This document shows positions 16,246 through 24,579 of a DNA stretch of 64,000 bases, in pieces. The stretch's first letter is position 1. The number at the start of each line of letters is the position of its first letter. Source of the stretch: JAKACA01 sp049510975 (GTDB lineage Bacteria > Actinomycetota > Acidimicrobiia > Acidimicrobiales > Bog-793); assembly GCA_049510975.1 (NCBI GenBank), contig JBEKYM010000021.1, positions 1-64,000 of the forward strand, read 5' to 3'. The position numbers and the translations under genes were made by a program. Below the pieces are notes generated by a model. It ran no database searches. It was given only the letters and a program-made list of their open reading frames with translations, and was not told where the DNA came from.

Positions 16246-17776
16246 CGCCTTGTATAACAGCGCGGCGGGCCGCCAGCTTCCGCGCGCCTGCCACGGCGGC
16301 AAGCACGGCGGCCGCCTTGTCGGAGCATTCGACGTCCTCGGCCTTCGGGTCGCTGTCGGCGACGATGCCCGCCCCCGCCTGCACCGAAGCCTTCCCGTCG
16401 GGCGTTGCCACGAGCGTCCGGATCGTGATGGCGGTGTCGAGGTTCCCGGAGAAGTCGATGTAGCCGACGACGCCGGCGTACGGCCCGCGCTTGGTCGGCT
16501 CCAGCTCGTCGATGATCTCCATGGCCCGCACTTTCGGGGCGCCGGACACCGTGCCGGCCGGCAGCGTCGCTCGCAGCACGTCGATCGGCCCTTTCCCGTC
16601 GACGAGCTCGCCCGAGACCTGCGAGGTCAGATGCATGACGTGGCTGTAGCGCTCGACCGTCATGAGCTCGTCGACGTGCTCGGTGCCGAAGGCGACGACG
16701 CGCCCGACGTCGTTTCGGGCGAGGTCGACGAGCATGATGTGCTCCGCCACCTCTTTCGGGTGCTCCACGAGCTCAGCTTCGAGCCGGCGGTCGTCGTCCT
16801 CGGAAGCGCCCCTCCGCCTCGTGCCGGCGATCGGGCGCGACACCACCCGCCCGCCGAGCAACTGCACGAGGGGCTCGGGCGAGGCACCCACGACCGCCAC
16901 ACCGCCTTGGCGGAGGAAGAACATGTAGGGGCTCGGGTTGACCTGCCGCAGGACGCGGTAGACGTCGAACGGGTCGCACCCGAGCTCGAGGTCGAAACGC
17001 TGCGAGAGCACGATCTGGAAGGCATCGCCTGCTCGGATGTACTCCTTTGCCACCTCCACGGCCAGCTGGTAGTCAGCCGAGGAGACGACTCGCCGGACGT
17101 CGCTGTCCGGCAATCGCTCCGCACGGTCGGGTGGTGGCAGGAGGGGCTCGGGCACCGGTCGTTCCAGGTCGTTGCGAAGCCGCTCCAACCGCTCGCCGGC
17201 GACGTCGTACCTGGCCACCGCGGCTTCCAGATCGGGGGCCCCGCCGGCGGTGCGCCCGACGACGACGTTGTCGACGAGCGTCACCCGCTGCCGCCAGTGG
17301 TCGAAGGCGGCGAGCTCTCCGATCACCGAGACGACGGCGTCGGGCATCCCGAGATCGTCCTCGGGCGGCGCGCCGAGGCGCTCCACTTCGCGCACGACGT
17401 CGTAGCCGAGGTATCCGACGATGCCTCCGTGCAGCGGCGGCAGCTCCGAGAGCGTCGGTGACCCCAGCTCGGTGACCATGTGCTCGATGGCGGCGAGGAT
17501 CCCCCGGTCGAGGGGCACGGCGACGGGCAGGTCGCCTTCGACGCTCACCTCGAGGCCGCGGGCCACGAGCGTGGCCACGGGCGAGCGCCCGAGAAAGGAG
17601 AAGCGGCTCCAGCGCTCCCCGTGCTCGACGCTCTCGAGCAAGAAACCCTCCCCCTCTCCAACGACCGACCGGAACGCCCCCACGGGCGTGAGGGTGTCGG
17701 CGACGAGCTCTTGCCACACGGGCACGACTCGGTGCCGGGCGGCGAGGGCGACAAAGGCGTCCCGATCGGGCGCCAT
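16238..17776 (-). CDS. trpE: Anthranilate synthase component I
   Basis: Makes anthranilate from chorismate with ammonia supplied by TrpG. The 512-residue chorismate-binding protein has RPIAGTRRRG near residue 325, ELMTVERYSHVMHL near 390, LPAGTVSGAPKVRAMEII near 425, and YAGVVGYIDFSGNLDTAI. No glutamine-amidotransferase domain is fused, so a TrpG must come from elsewhere. The start (17776) shares one nucleotide with the hisI stop, so trpE is coupled to histidine genes rather than to trpCFBA. Confidence 0.95.
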   Translation of the reverse strand: MAPDRDAFVALAARHRVVPVWQELVADTLTPVGAFRSVVGEGEGFLLESVEHGERWSRFSFLGRSPVATLVARGLEVSVEGDLPVAVPLDRGILAAIEHMVTELGSPTLSELPPLHGGIVGYLGYDVVREVERLGAPPEDDLGMPDAVVSVIGELAAFDHWRQRVTLVDNVVVGRTAGGAPDLEAAVARYDVAGERLERLRNDLERPVPEPLLPPPDRAERLPDSDVRRVVSSADYQLAVEVAKEYIRAGDAFQIVLSQRFDLELGCDPFDVYRVLRQVNPSPYMFFLRQGGVAVVGASPEPLVQLLGGRVVSRPIAGTRRRGASEDDDRRLEAELVEHPKEVAEHIMLVDLARNDVGRVVAFGTEHVDELMTVERYSHVMHLTSQVSGELVDGKGPIDVLRATLPAGTVSGAPKVRAMEIIDELEPTKRGPYAGVVGYIDFSGNLDTAITIRTLVATPDGKASVQAGAGIVADSDPKAEDVECSDKAAAVLAAVAGARKLAARRAVIQGDG

Positions 17777-18126
17777 CAGGTGGTGAGCAGGCGGAAGAAA
17801 CACGACCGCTCGCCCGTATGGCATGCGCCGCGCCCTTCCTGCCTGACGAGGACGAGGAGGGTGTCGCCGTCGCAGTCGTAGCGAACCTCGCGGACGTACT
17901 GGCGGTCGCCGGACGTCTCGCCTTTGCACCAGTACTCCTGGCGGCTGCGGCTCCAGAACCACGTGCGCCCGCTCTCGAGCGTGCGGCGCAGCGCCTCGGC
18001 GTCCATCCAGGCGAGCATGAGGACCTCACGCGTGTCGGCTTCCTGCACGATCGCCGGCACGAGGCCTTCGGCGTTGAAGGCGACGTCTGCCGCGGTGCCG
18101 CTCGCCGTCCCCACCGAGTCGCTCAC
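17776..18126 (-). CDS. hisI: Phosphoribosyl-AMP cyclohydrolase
   Basis: Hydrolyses PR-AMP in histidine synthesis. The 116-residue protein has MLAWMDAEALRRTLESGR, the metal motif YDCDGDTLLVLV and ACHTGERSCFF, with the conserved cysteines. Only the cyclohydrolase domain is present, and hisE and hisG are not in the window. It overlaps the upstream GroES-like gene by 4 nt. Confidence 0.95.
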   Translation of the reverse strand: MSDSVGTASGTAADVAFNAEGLVPAIVQEADTREVLMLAWMDAEALRRTLESGRTWFWSRSRQEYWCKGETSGDRQYVREVRYDCDGDTLLVLVRQEGRGACHTGERSCFFRLLTT

Positions 18127-18512
18127 AGGTAGAGGCCCGTGCCGCCGTCCATGCGCTCCGAAGCGATGGCGTGCACGTCCCGCTCTCGCAGGATCAGGAA
18201 CTCGTCACCTTGCACGTCCACTTCGAAACACTCCTCCGGGTTGAACAGCACGGTGTCGCCCGCCCGGATCGTGCGCACGTGCGGGCCAACGGCGGCCACC
18301 TCGGCCCACGCCAGCCGGCGCTGCACCTGCGCCGTGGCAGGGATGAGGATGCCCGCACGGGACCGCCGCTCGCCCTCCGACTGGGGGAGGTTGACGAGGA
18401 CGCGGTCGTTCAACATCGTCACGGGCTGCTTGCCGTCGGCGGTCTTCGGCGTCACTTTGGCACTGCCACCGGAGCTCGTGGGAGCTGCCGGCCTGTTCTC
18501 ATCGGTCTGCAC
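18123..18512 (-). CDS. GroES-like (Cpn10 family) protein
   Basis: 129 residues from a GTG at 18512. An N-terminal tail of about 35 residues rich in Pro/Ser/Lys precedes a Cpn10-like barrel: MLNDRVLVNLPQSEGERRSR, AGILIPATA, VAAVGPHVRTIRAGDTVLF, then EFLILRERDVHAI. A shorter start is the ATG at 18416 (97 residues, plain GroES size). No groEL is adjacent. The gene lies between hisF and hisI and overlaps hisI by 4 nt. A -10-like TACCGT lies 8 nt before the GTG. It may be a divergent co-chaperonin or a GroES-fold protein with another role. Confidence 0.85.
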   Translation of the reverse strand: MQTDENRPAAPTSSGGSAKVTPKTADGKQPVTMLNDRVLVNLPQSEGERRSRAGILIPATAQVQRRLAWAEVAAVGPHVRTIRAGDTVLFNPEECFEVDVQGDEFLILRERDVHAIASERMDGGTGLYL

Positions 18513-18546
18513 GACGCGCAACGGTACTGCGCGCCGCGGCCTGGCC

Positions 18547-19320
18547 TCACATGCCGGGTGGACGAACGGCGACGCCGTGATCGGCGAGGTACGTCTTTGC
18601 CTCGCCAACGCGGCAGTGCCCGAAATGGAAGAGCGAGGCTGCCAGCAAGCCGTCGGCGCCGCCCTCGATGGCGCCGGCGACGAGGTCGGCGAGCGAGCCG
18701 ACTCCGCCGGAGGCGATGATCGGGACGCGAACGGCCTCGCTGACCCCCTTCGTCAGCTCGAGGTCGTAGCCGTGCTCGGTTCCGTCGCGATCCATCGACG
18801 TGACGAGGAGCTCGCCCGCGCCGAGGCCGGCGCAGGCTCGCGCCCACTCGACGGCATCAAGACCCGTCGGCCGCCGCCCCCCGTGAGTGACGACCTCGAA
18901 GCCCGCCAGGCCGGCGGGCCGGCGCCGCACGTCCATGGCCACGACGACGCACTGCGAACCGAACTCCTCCGCCAGCTCGGCCACCAGCTCGGGCCGCGAC
19001 ACGGCGGCGGAGTTGACGGCTACTTTGTCCGCCCCGGCGCGGAGCAGCGCGCGGGCATCGGCGACCGAGCGAATGCCCCCGCCGACGGTGAGCGGGATGA
19101 AGACTTCCTCCGCCGCCCGCTCGACGATCCCGATCATGATCGAGCGGTCGTCCGAAGACGCCGTGATGTCGAGGATCACCAACTCGTCGGCGCCTTCGGC
19201 GTCGTAGCGGGCCGCCAGCTCCACCGGATCGCCGGCGTCGCGCAGGTCGACGAATTCGACGCCCTTCACGACCCTGCCGCCATCGACGTCGAGGCAGGGG
19301 ATGACGCGGACCGCCTTCAC
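18547..19320 (-). CDS. hisF: Imidazole glycerol phosphate synthase, cyclase subunit
   Basis: Cyclase half of the IGP synthase complex, with HisH. The 257-residue TIM barrel has VRVIPCLDVDGGRVVKG (catalytic aspartate), TVGGGIRSVADA and CVVVAMDVRRR (second aspartate). The GTG at 19320 is chosen because it overlaps the hisA stop (GTGA); another GTG lies 15 nt upstream. Confidence 0.96.
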   Translation of the reverse strand: MKAVRVIPCLDVDGGRVVKGVEFVDLRDAGDPVELAARYDAEGADELVILDITASSDDRSIMIGIVERAAEEVFIPLTVGGGIRSVADARALLRAGADKVAVNSAAVSRPELVAELAEEFGSQCVVVAMDVRRRPAGLAGFEVVTHGGRRPTGLDAVEWARACAGLGAGELLVTSMDRDGTEHGYDLELTKGVSEAVRVPIIASGGVGSLADLVAGAIEGGADGLLAASLFHFGHCRVGEAKTYLADHGVAVRPPGM

Positions 19321-20066
19321 GGGCTGGTTCCGCACGCCGCCAAGGCGTCGGCGAGCGAGAGTCTGCCCGACAGGAGCGCCCGGCCGACGATGACGCCCTC
19401 GAGGCGGCGGCCGCCCGCTGCAAGGGCGGCGAGACGCTCCAGATCCTCCGTCCCGCCGACGCCGCCGGAGGCCACAACGGCCAAGCCGCCGGACTCGAGC
19501 ACCGTCGCCAGCCCTGCCAGATCGGGTCCGTCGCCCGTGCCGTCACGGGAGATGTCGGTCACGACGACGCCGGCGAGCGGGAGGTCGCTCAGCCCGGCGA
19601 GCACATCGGCGACGCTGAGGCCGCTCGACTCCGTCCACCCTCGCACCGCCACCTCGGGTACGCCGGCGACGCTGCGCCGGTAGTCGAGGCCGGCGAGAAC
19701 GGCGTGAGGCCAACGCTGCGCCAGAGCTTCGAGGATGCTCGGCTGCTGCACGGCGGTTGTGCCGAGCACGACTCGGGCCACGCCGAGGGCAAAGAGCGCT
19801 TCGGCGCTCGCCTCGTCGCGCACTCCCCCGCCGGCCTGCACGGGCACGCCCACGCGGCCGGCGATGGCGCCGATGAGGTCCCGGTTCGCCGCTACGCCCG
19901 TGAGGGCGGCGTCAAGGTCGACGACGTGCAGGCGCTCGGCGCCGGCGGCCACGTAGCTCTCGGCCACCTCGAGGGGATCGCCATAGGCGGTCTCGCGGTC
20001 GAAGTCGCCTTGCATGAGACGCACGCAACGTCCCCCGCGGATGTCGATCGCCGGCCACAGCTCCAT
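19317..20066 (-). CDS. hisA: ProFAR isomerase
   Basis: 249-residue TIM barrel isomerising ProFAR in histidine synthesis. It starts MELWPAIDIRGGRCVRL (catalytic aspartate) and carries QAGGGVRDEASAEALFALG, VVVTDISRDGTGDGPDL and ASGGVGG. In actinobacteria without trpF the homologue PriA is bifunctional. A separate trpF at 10908 suggests this one serves histidine only, though sequence alone does not exclude PriA activity. Confidence 0.94.
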   Translation of the reverse strand: MELWPAIDIRGGRCVRLMQGDFDRETAYGDPLEVAESYVAAGAERLHVVDLDAALTGVAANRDLIGAIAGRVGVPVQAGGGVRDEASAEALFALGVARVVLGTTAVQQPSILEALAQRWPHAVLAGLDYRRSVAGVPEVAVRGWTESSGLSVADVLAGLSDLPLAGVVVTDISRDGTGDGPDLAGLATVLESGGLAVVASGGVGGTEDLERLAALAAGGRRLEGVIVGRALLSGRLSLADALAACGTSP

Positions 20067-20073
20067 GACGGGC

Positions 20074-20712
20074 TCAACCCCCGCCGCAGAGCGAGGCAAA
20101 GCGCCCCAGCAGCTCGAGCCCGGTCGTCCCCGACTTCTCGGGGTGGAACTGCGTGCCGAAGAGCGAACCGCGCTCGTAAGCCGCCACGACGTCGCCCCCG
20201 TAGTCGCAGCGCCCAACGACACCGGCCTCGGCCTCGCCACTCGGCACCGGCGCGTAGGAGTGCACGAAGTAGAACCACTTCGGAGCCGGGCCGGCGCCAT
20301 CGGCGCCGATGCCGAGCAGCCGCGAGGAGCGATCGCCGACGGGCTGGACGAGGTTCCATTGCATCTGCGGCAACCGCTCCGCCGGCGAGAGCGAGCGCAC
20401 CCAGCCCGGCACCAGGCCGAGGCCGCGGGCCGAGGCATCCTCGTCGGACCCCTCGAAGAGCAGCTGGAAACCGATGCAGATCCCGAGAAACGGCACCCCC
20501 CGCCGGACGACGTCGCCGACGGCTGCCTCGAACCCCCCATTCCGCAGCGCCGCCGCACAGGAGCCGAAGGCTCCCACCCCGGGCAACACGACGCCGTCGG
20601 CCGCCACGACGTCGTCAGGATCGGCGACGAGCCGTGCGTCCGCACCGACGTGTTGGAGAGCTTTCTCCGCCGAGCGCAAGTTGCCGATCCCGTAGTCCAC
20701 GACGGCAATCAT
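20074..20712 (-). CDS. hisH: Imidazole glycerol phosphate synthase, glutaminase subunit
   Basis: 212-residue class-I glutamine amidotransferase that feeds ammonia to HisF. The triad is seen in PFLGICIGFQLLFEGSDE (cysteine near residue 83) and GTQFHPEKSG (histidine and glutamate near 190). The start MIAVVDYGIGNLRS follows hisB by 7 nt and its stop is 7 nt before hisA. Confidence 0.96.
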   Translation of the reverse strand: MIAVVDYGIGNLRSAEKALQHVGADARLVADPDDVVAADGVVLPGVGAFGSCAAALRNGGFEAAVGDVVRRGVPFLGICIGFQLLFEGSDEDASARGLGLVPGWVRSLSPAERLPQMQWNLVQPVGDRSSRLLGIGADGAGPAPKWFYFVHSYAPVPSGEAEAGVVGRCDYGGDVVAAYERGSLFGTQFHPEKSGTTGLELLGRFASLCGGG

Positions 20713-20719
20713 CGAGACG

Positions 20720-21313
20720 TCAGAGCGTGCCCTTCGTCGAGGGAACGCCGCCGCCCTCGACCGAGATCGCATCGCGTAGAGCACGGGCGACGCCTTTGAA
20801 GGATGCTTCGAGGATGTGGTGGGGGTTGCGGCCGTAGGCGAGCGTCACGTGCAGTGTGACCTTGGCGCCGTTCACAAAGGCGCGCCAGAACTCCTCCGCC
20901 AGCTGCGGGTCGAACGGCGGTGAGCCGAGCGGTGCGGAGTCGGCTCCGAGGTCCACCTCGTAGCGAAGGTAGGGGCGCCCGGACAGGTCGAGCGCGATGT
21001 TCACGAGCGACTCGTCGAGCGGGAGGCTGGCGGCGGCGAACCTGCGCACGCCGGCTTTGTCACCGAGCGCCTCGGCGAGCGCCTCGCCGAGGACGATGCC
21101 GACATCCTCGACCGTGTGATGCGCATCGACGTGCAAGTCGCCGGTTGCCTGCACCTCGAGGGTCGTGCCGGAGTGCTTGCCCAGCTGGGCGAGCATGTGA
21201 TCGAAGAACGGCAGGCCGGTCGAGACGACCGGAGGCGCGCTCGAATCGAGGTCGAGGCGGACCGTGACGGCGGATTCGGCCGTCGACCGGCTGCGCTGCG
21301 ACGTCCTGGCCAT
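20720..21313 (-). CDS. hisB: Imidazoleglycerol-phosphate dehydratase
   Basis: 197-residue monofunctional IGPD with the two Mn-binding histidine clusters: DAHHTVEDVGIVLGEAL (about residue 70) and GRNPHHILEASFKG (about 165), plus FFDHMLAQLGKH. No HisN phosphatase domain is fused, as usual in actinobacteria. It follows rlmN by 9 nt. Confidence 0.96.
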   Translation of the reverse strand: MARTSQRSRSTAESAVTVRLDLDSSAPPVVSTGLPFFDHMLAQLGKHSGTTLEVQATGDLHVDAHHTVEDVGIVLGEALAEALGDKAGVRRFAAASLPLDESLVNIALDLSGRPYLRYEVDLGADSAPLGSPPFDPQLAEEFWRAFVNGAKVTLHVTLAYGRNPHHILEASFKGVARALRDAISVEGGGVPSTKGTL

Positions 21314-21322
21314 GGCCGGACG

Positions 21323-22363
21323 CTAGGCGCGGCGGTGTGAGATCGCCAAGGCGGAGCCGGCGAGCTGACCGCATGCCCCGTTCACGTCCCGGCCGCGCGT
21401 GTTGCGGATCGTGACGTTGATGCCTCGCCGGGCGATCTCGTCGCGAAATGTCGTCACTGCCTCGAGCGTGCTGCCGGCGACGAGGTAGCCGGGCGTCGGG
21501 TTGAGCGGGATCAAGTTCACGTGAGCGCCGAGCGGTGCCGCCAGCGCCGCCAGTTCGTGGGCGTCCGAGGCGCGGTCGTTCACTCCGGCGATGCAGGCCC
21601 ACTCGAACGAGATGCGCCGGTGCGTGCGGCGCACGTAGCCCTCGCAGGCTTCCATGAGACTCGCGATCGGGTAACGGCGGTTGACCGGGACGAGCTCGCT
21701 GCGGAGCTCGTCGTTGGCGGCGTGCAGCGACACTGCCAAATTGACCTGCAGCGGATCCGCCGTAAGTTTGCGGATTCCAGGCACGATGCCGACGGTCGAG
21801 ACGGTGATCGAGCGCGCCCCGATCCCCAGATCGGAGTTCAGGCGCCCGATGGCCGATCGCACGTTCGGGTAGTTGGCGAGCGGCTCGCCCATGCCCATGA
21901 ACACGATGTTGCCGAGTCGCCCCCACCGGTGATCGAGGGCGTAGCGAGCCGCCCGCACGACCTGCTCGATGATCTCGCCGCTCGAGAGCTGGCGGAAATA
22001 GCCCGCCTGTCCCGTGGCGCAGAAACCACACCCCATCGCACAGCCCGCCTGGCTCGACACACAGACCGTGACGCGGTCGCGATACCCCATCAGCACCGTC
22101 TCGACTCTCGTGCCGTCGGCCGCCGCCAGCAACCACTTGAGCGTGTGCCCGCGGTCGCTCACCGCCTCGTCGGCGAGGGAGAAGGCGGGCGCCAACGCCG
22201 GCATGGCGGCCAGCTCGGCCCGAAGGGGGCGCGGCAGCTCGCTCAGCTCCCCCGGCCCGGCCAGGCGCCGGTGGAGGCCGTCCCAGACTTGATCCACTCG
22301 ATAGGCGGGCTCGCCGGCGAGCAGGGCGGCGATGTCGTCCCGATCGAGGTCGTACCGGCTCAC
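21323..22363 (-). CDS. rlmN: 23S rRNA/tRNA adenine-C2 methyltransferase RlmN
   Basis: Radical-SAM methylase of 23S rRNA A2503 and tRNA A37. The 346-residue protein carries the Fe-S motif CAMGCGFCATG (CX3CX2C), the SAM-side MGMGEPLANYPNV, and the C-terminal RGRDVNGACGQL with the methyl-carrying cysteine. The GTG start overlaps the mshD stop by 4 nt. Confidence 0.96.
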   Translation of the reverse strand: MSRYDLDRDDIAALLAGEPAYRVDQVWDGLHRRLAGPGELSELPRPLRAELAAMPALAPAFSLADEAVSDRGHTLKWLLAAADGTRVETVLMGYRDRVTVCVSSQAGCAMGCGFCATGQAGYFRQLSSGEIIEQVVRAARYALDHRWGRLGNIVFMGMGEPLANYPNVRSAIGRLNSDLGIGARSITVSTVGIVPGIRKLTADPLQVNLAVSLHAANDELRSELVPVNRRYPIASLMEACEGYVRRTHRRISFEWACIAGVNDRASDAHELAALAAPLGAHVNLIPLNPTPGYLVAGSTLEAVTTFRDEIARRGINVTIRNTRGRDVNGACGQLAGSALAISHRRA

Positions 22364-23277
22364 GTGACCGTGGCCGGGGCGATGTCGGCCGTATAGGCGC
22401 GGTCGACGTGATCGTCGAAGAAACCCAACGCCTTGTACAGCCCACGCGCCTCGACGTTGTCACGGTCGACGTACAGCATCGCCGTCGGCAGCCCGATTTC
22501 GCTCAAGTGGCCGAGGCCGGCGAGCACGAGCTGCTTTCCGAGCCCGCGGCCCTGATAGTCGGGGTTGACGGCGATGACGTAGATCTCGCCCAGCTGCTCC
22601 TCCTCGTGCACCTTCGTCCAGCAGAAGCCGGCGAGGTCCTCGCCGACCTCGTACAGGAGGAAGCCTTCGGGATCGAACCAGTCCTGCTGCTCCCGCTCGA
22701 TCATCGTGTCGAGCGTCCAGAGCCCCTGCTCGGGATGACCGCGAAACGCCCGGTTGTTGACGGCGAGCCACGACTCCTCGTCCTTGCCCGGCCGGAACGG
22801 GCGGGTGGCGAGGCTGGCGTGCATGTCCTCGACCGGCAGCTGGCGCCGCATCTGGAACAGGTCGCGGCCGCGCTGCAGACCGGCCGCTTCGGCGACGGCG
22901 TCGTCGGCCGGAGTGGGCTTCGGGATCCACACGTGCACGTGACCGCCACCCTGCTGGGCGATCTCGTCGAGGGCCGCCCGCACGAGATCGCTGCGCAGGC
23001 CGTGGTCGGGGTTGCGCCAGTCGGGGTGGACGACGTACTCGACCGCCCAGCTGTGCGACTCGCCGCGGCTGATCTGTGCATACCCGATGACGCGGCGGTG
23101 CGCCGTCTCCCGGGCGATGAACCCGGCGAACCCGGCCCGCCCGCCCTGGACGAGATCGAGCCACTTGTGCTCGCCGAGTGCTCGGTGGCCGTCGGCGGCC
23201 GAGGCAGCCTCGAGCAGGCGCGTGAGAGCATCGATGTCGGCCTCGCCCATCCGGCGCATGACCTCCACGTGGTGCAC
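22360..23277 (-). CDS. mshD: Mycothiol synthase
   Basis: Acetyl-CoA:Cys-GlcN-Ins acetyltransferase, last step of mycothiol synthesis. The 305-residue protein holds two GNAT domains. The active C-terminal one includes LAVNNRAFRGHPEQGLWT, DWFDPEGFLL and the acetyl-CoA loop NPDYQGRGLGKQLVLAG, then LYVDRDNVEARGLYKALGF. These are strong MshD hallmarks and point to an actinobacterium. It starts with GTG 23277, 6 nt after TAGGGT, and leads the run mshD-rlmN-his. Confidence 0.95.
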   Translation of the reverse strand: MHHVEVMRRMGEADIDALTRLLEAASAADGHRALGEHKWLDLVQGGRAGFAGFIARETAHRRVIGYAQISRGESHSWAVEYVVHPDWRNPDHGLRSDLVRAALDEIAQQGGGHVHVWIPKPTPADDAVAEAAGLQRGRDLFQMRRQLPVEDMHASLATRPFRPGKDEESWLAVNNRAFRGHPEQGLWTLDTMIEREQQDWFDPEGFLLYEVGEDLAGFCWTKVHEEEQLGEIYVIAVNPDYQGRGLGKQLVLAGLGHLSEIGLPTAMLYVDRDNVEARGLYKALGFFDDHVDRAYTADIAPATVT

Positions 23278-23283
23278 GCCCGC

Positions 23284-23289
23284 ACCCTA
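23284..23289 (-). promoter_or_regulatory. -10 element of mshD (leaderless)
   Basis: TAGGGT, then GCGGGC, then the GTG of mshD at 23277. It faces the equally spaced nth promoter within a 54-bp divergent gap. Confidence 0.65.
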
Positions 23290-23319
23290 CCGGCGGCGAT
23301 CTGCTCGGCCCACTCTCGG

Positions 23320-23325
23320 TACGAT
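23320..23325 (+). promoter_or_regulatory. -10 element of nth (leaderless)
   Basis: TACGAT, then CCGAAC, then the GTG of nth at 23332; exact 6-nt spacing, so the mRNA likely starts at GTG. Confidence 0.65.
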
Positions 23326-23331
23326 CCGAAC

Positions 23332-24156
23332 GTGCCCACTCCACCGGCCCGTCGCTCACCTCGCTCGAGCGGGTCGAGCTCGACCGCCCGGCGCCGGCCG
23401 TCGAAGAGAGTCATCGCCGAGCGCGCCGCCGCCGTCTGCGAGCTCCTGGCGGCCGCCTATCCCGGCAGTGCCCGCGAGCTCTGCGCCCTGAAGCACCGCA
23501 ACGCCTTCCAGTTGTTGTGCGCCACGATCCTGTCGGCGCAGTGCACCGACGAACGGGTGAACATGGTCACGCCGGCCCTGTTCCGCAGCTACCCCGGTCC
23601 GCGCCAGCTGGCGGCGGCCGATCGGGAGGAGCTGGAGGAGATCATCCGGTCGACGGGTTTCTTCCGCTCGAAAGCCTCGCACCTCATCGGTATGGCGCAG
23701 GGCCTCATCGACAACTTCGGGCCGAAGCCGTCGGACTTCCCGAGCTCCATGGAGGATCTGACGTCGCTCCCAGGCGTCGGGCGCAAGACGGCCAATGTCG
23801 TGCGCTCCGTGGCACTCGGGCTACCAGGCCTCCCGGTCGACACCCATGTGCTGCGCGTCTCCAAGCTGCTCGGCCTGACCTCGAACACCGACCCCGTCAA
23901 AGTCGAGACGGATCTCTGCGCACTCATCTCCGAGGACGAGTGGGGGGCGCTCAGCCTGCGCCTCATCTTGCACGGCCGCAAAGTCTGCATTGCGCGGCGT
24001 CCACGATGCAGCGAATGCATCCTGGCCGAAGTGTGCCCATCCGCCCAGCTCGGCGGTACCGTAGAAGGGGTACCCCCGGCATTGGCCGTTACTTCGAAGA
24101 TGACAAACCGGAGAAACCCGCCAATCGCCGTGACGTCGCGTCTTCGAGCGCGCTAA
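23332..24156 (+). CDS. nth: Endonuclease III
   Basis: Bifunctional glycosylase/AP lyase for oxidised pyrimidines. The 274-residue protein has the helix-hairpin-helix LPGVGRKTANVV with the catalytic lysine (near residue 150), VDTHVLRVSKLLGL with the catalytic aspartate, and the Fe-S cysteines CIARRPRCSECILAEVC (C-x6-C-x2-C-x5-C). A basic Ser/Arg-rich N-terminus of about 25 residues and a C-terminal tail of about 35 residues after the cluster exceed the E. coli form. Confidence 0.95.
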   Translation: MPTPPARRSPRSSGSSSTARRRPSKRVIAERAAAVCELLAAAYPGSARELCALKHRNAFQLLCATILSAQCTDERVNMVTPALFRSYPGPRQLAAADREELEEIIRSTGFFRSKASHLIGMAQGLIDNFGPKPSDFPSSMEDLTSLPGVGRKTANVVRSVALGLPGLPVDTHVLRVSKLLGLTSNTDPVKVETDLCALISEDEWGALSLRLILHGRKVCIARRPRCSECILAEVCPSAQLGGTVEGVPPALAVTSKMTNRRNPPIAVTSRLRAR

Positions 24157-24231
24157 CGTGGACAGCTGGAACCGGTTCCCGCCACCTGGTTCCATCTGAG
24201 CGGAGTTCGGGATCCGCCGCCCGACCCGCTC

Positions 24232-24259
24232 CCGACGGCGCCCTTCGGGGCGCCGTCGG
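24232..24259. terminator. Strong bidirectional terminator hairpin
   Basis: CCGACGGCGCCC, loop TTCG, GGGCGCCGTCGG: a perfect 12-bp stem with a stable tetraloop, between the convergent nth and small-protein genes. A T4 run follows only at about 24275 on the plus strand. Confidence 0.85.
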
Positions 24260-24292
24260 CGCGTCTGGGCAGGGTTTTGGCGTCGCAGCCAG

Positions 24293-24475
24293 CTAGCCGA
24301 GCAGGCGCTCCACCCGGCGCCTGGCGCCCTGCAAGGCGCGCTCGACGCTGAAGAGCTCGCCGGACACCGTCTCCTCGCCCTGGTCATAGGCGCGCTCCGC
24401 GATCGTGGCCACTCGTTGGGTGATCTGGTCGAGTGTGGAGGCGATCGACGACAGCTCGGCGAGATCCGTTGGCAT
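24293..24475 (-). CDS. Small (60-residue) helical protein
   Basis: The protein MPTDLAELSSIASTLDQITQ... is predicted to be two amphipathic helices with a heptad-like pattern of leucine, isoleucine and valine. It is charged in the second half (ERALQGARRRVERLLG) and has no cysteine or membrane segment. It lies between nth and hisD behind a strong terminator. CAGAAT ends exactly 6 nt before its ATG, the same arrangement as at neighbouring genes, which supports it as real. Function unknown. Confidence 0.65.
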   Translation of the reverse strand: MPTDLAELSSIASTLDQITQRVATIAERAYDQGEETVSGELFSVERALQGARRRVERLLG

Positions 24476-24565
24476 GGATGCATTCTGCCCGGGCTGCCGT
24501 CGCCGTCCGCCCGCTAGGCCGCCCGCCGGCCATGACGGGCCGGAGAGCCGGCCACAGGTGTCGGT

Positions 24566-24571
24566 TACGCT
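24566..24571 (+). promoter_or_regulatory. -10 element of hisD
   Basis: TACGCT with 8 nt to the ATG at 24580. The predicted start is 1-2 nt before the ATG, so nearly leaderless. No clear -35. Confidence 0.45.
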
Positions 24572-24579
24572 TCGCCACC

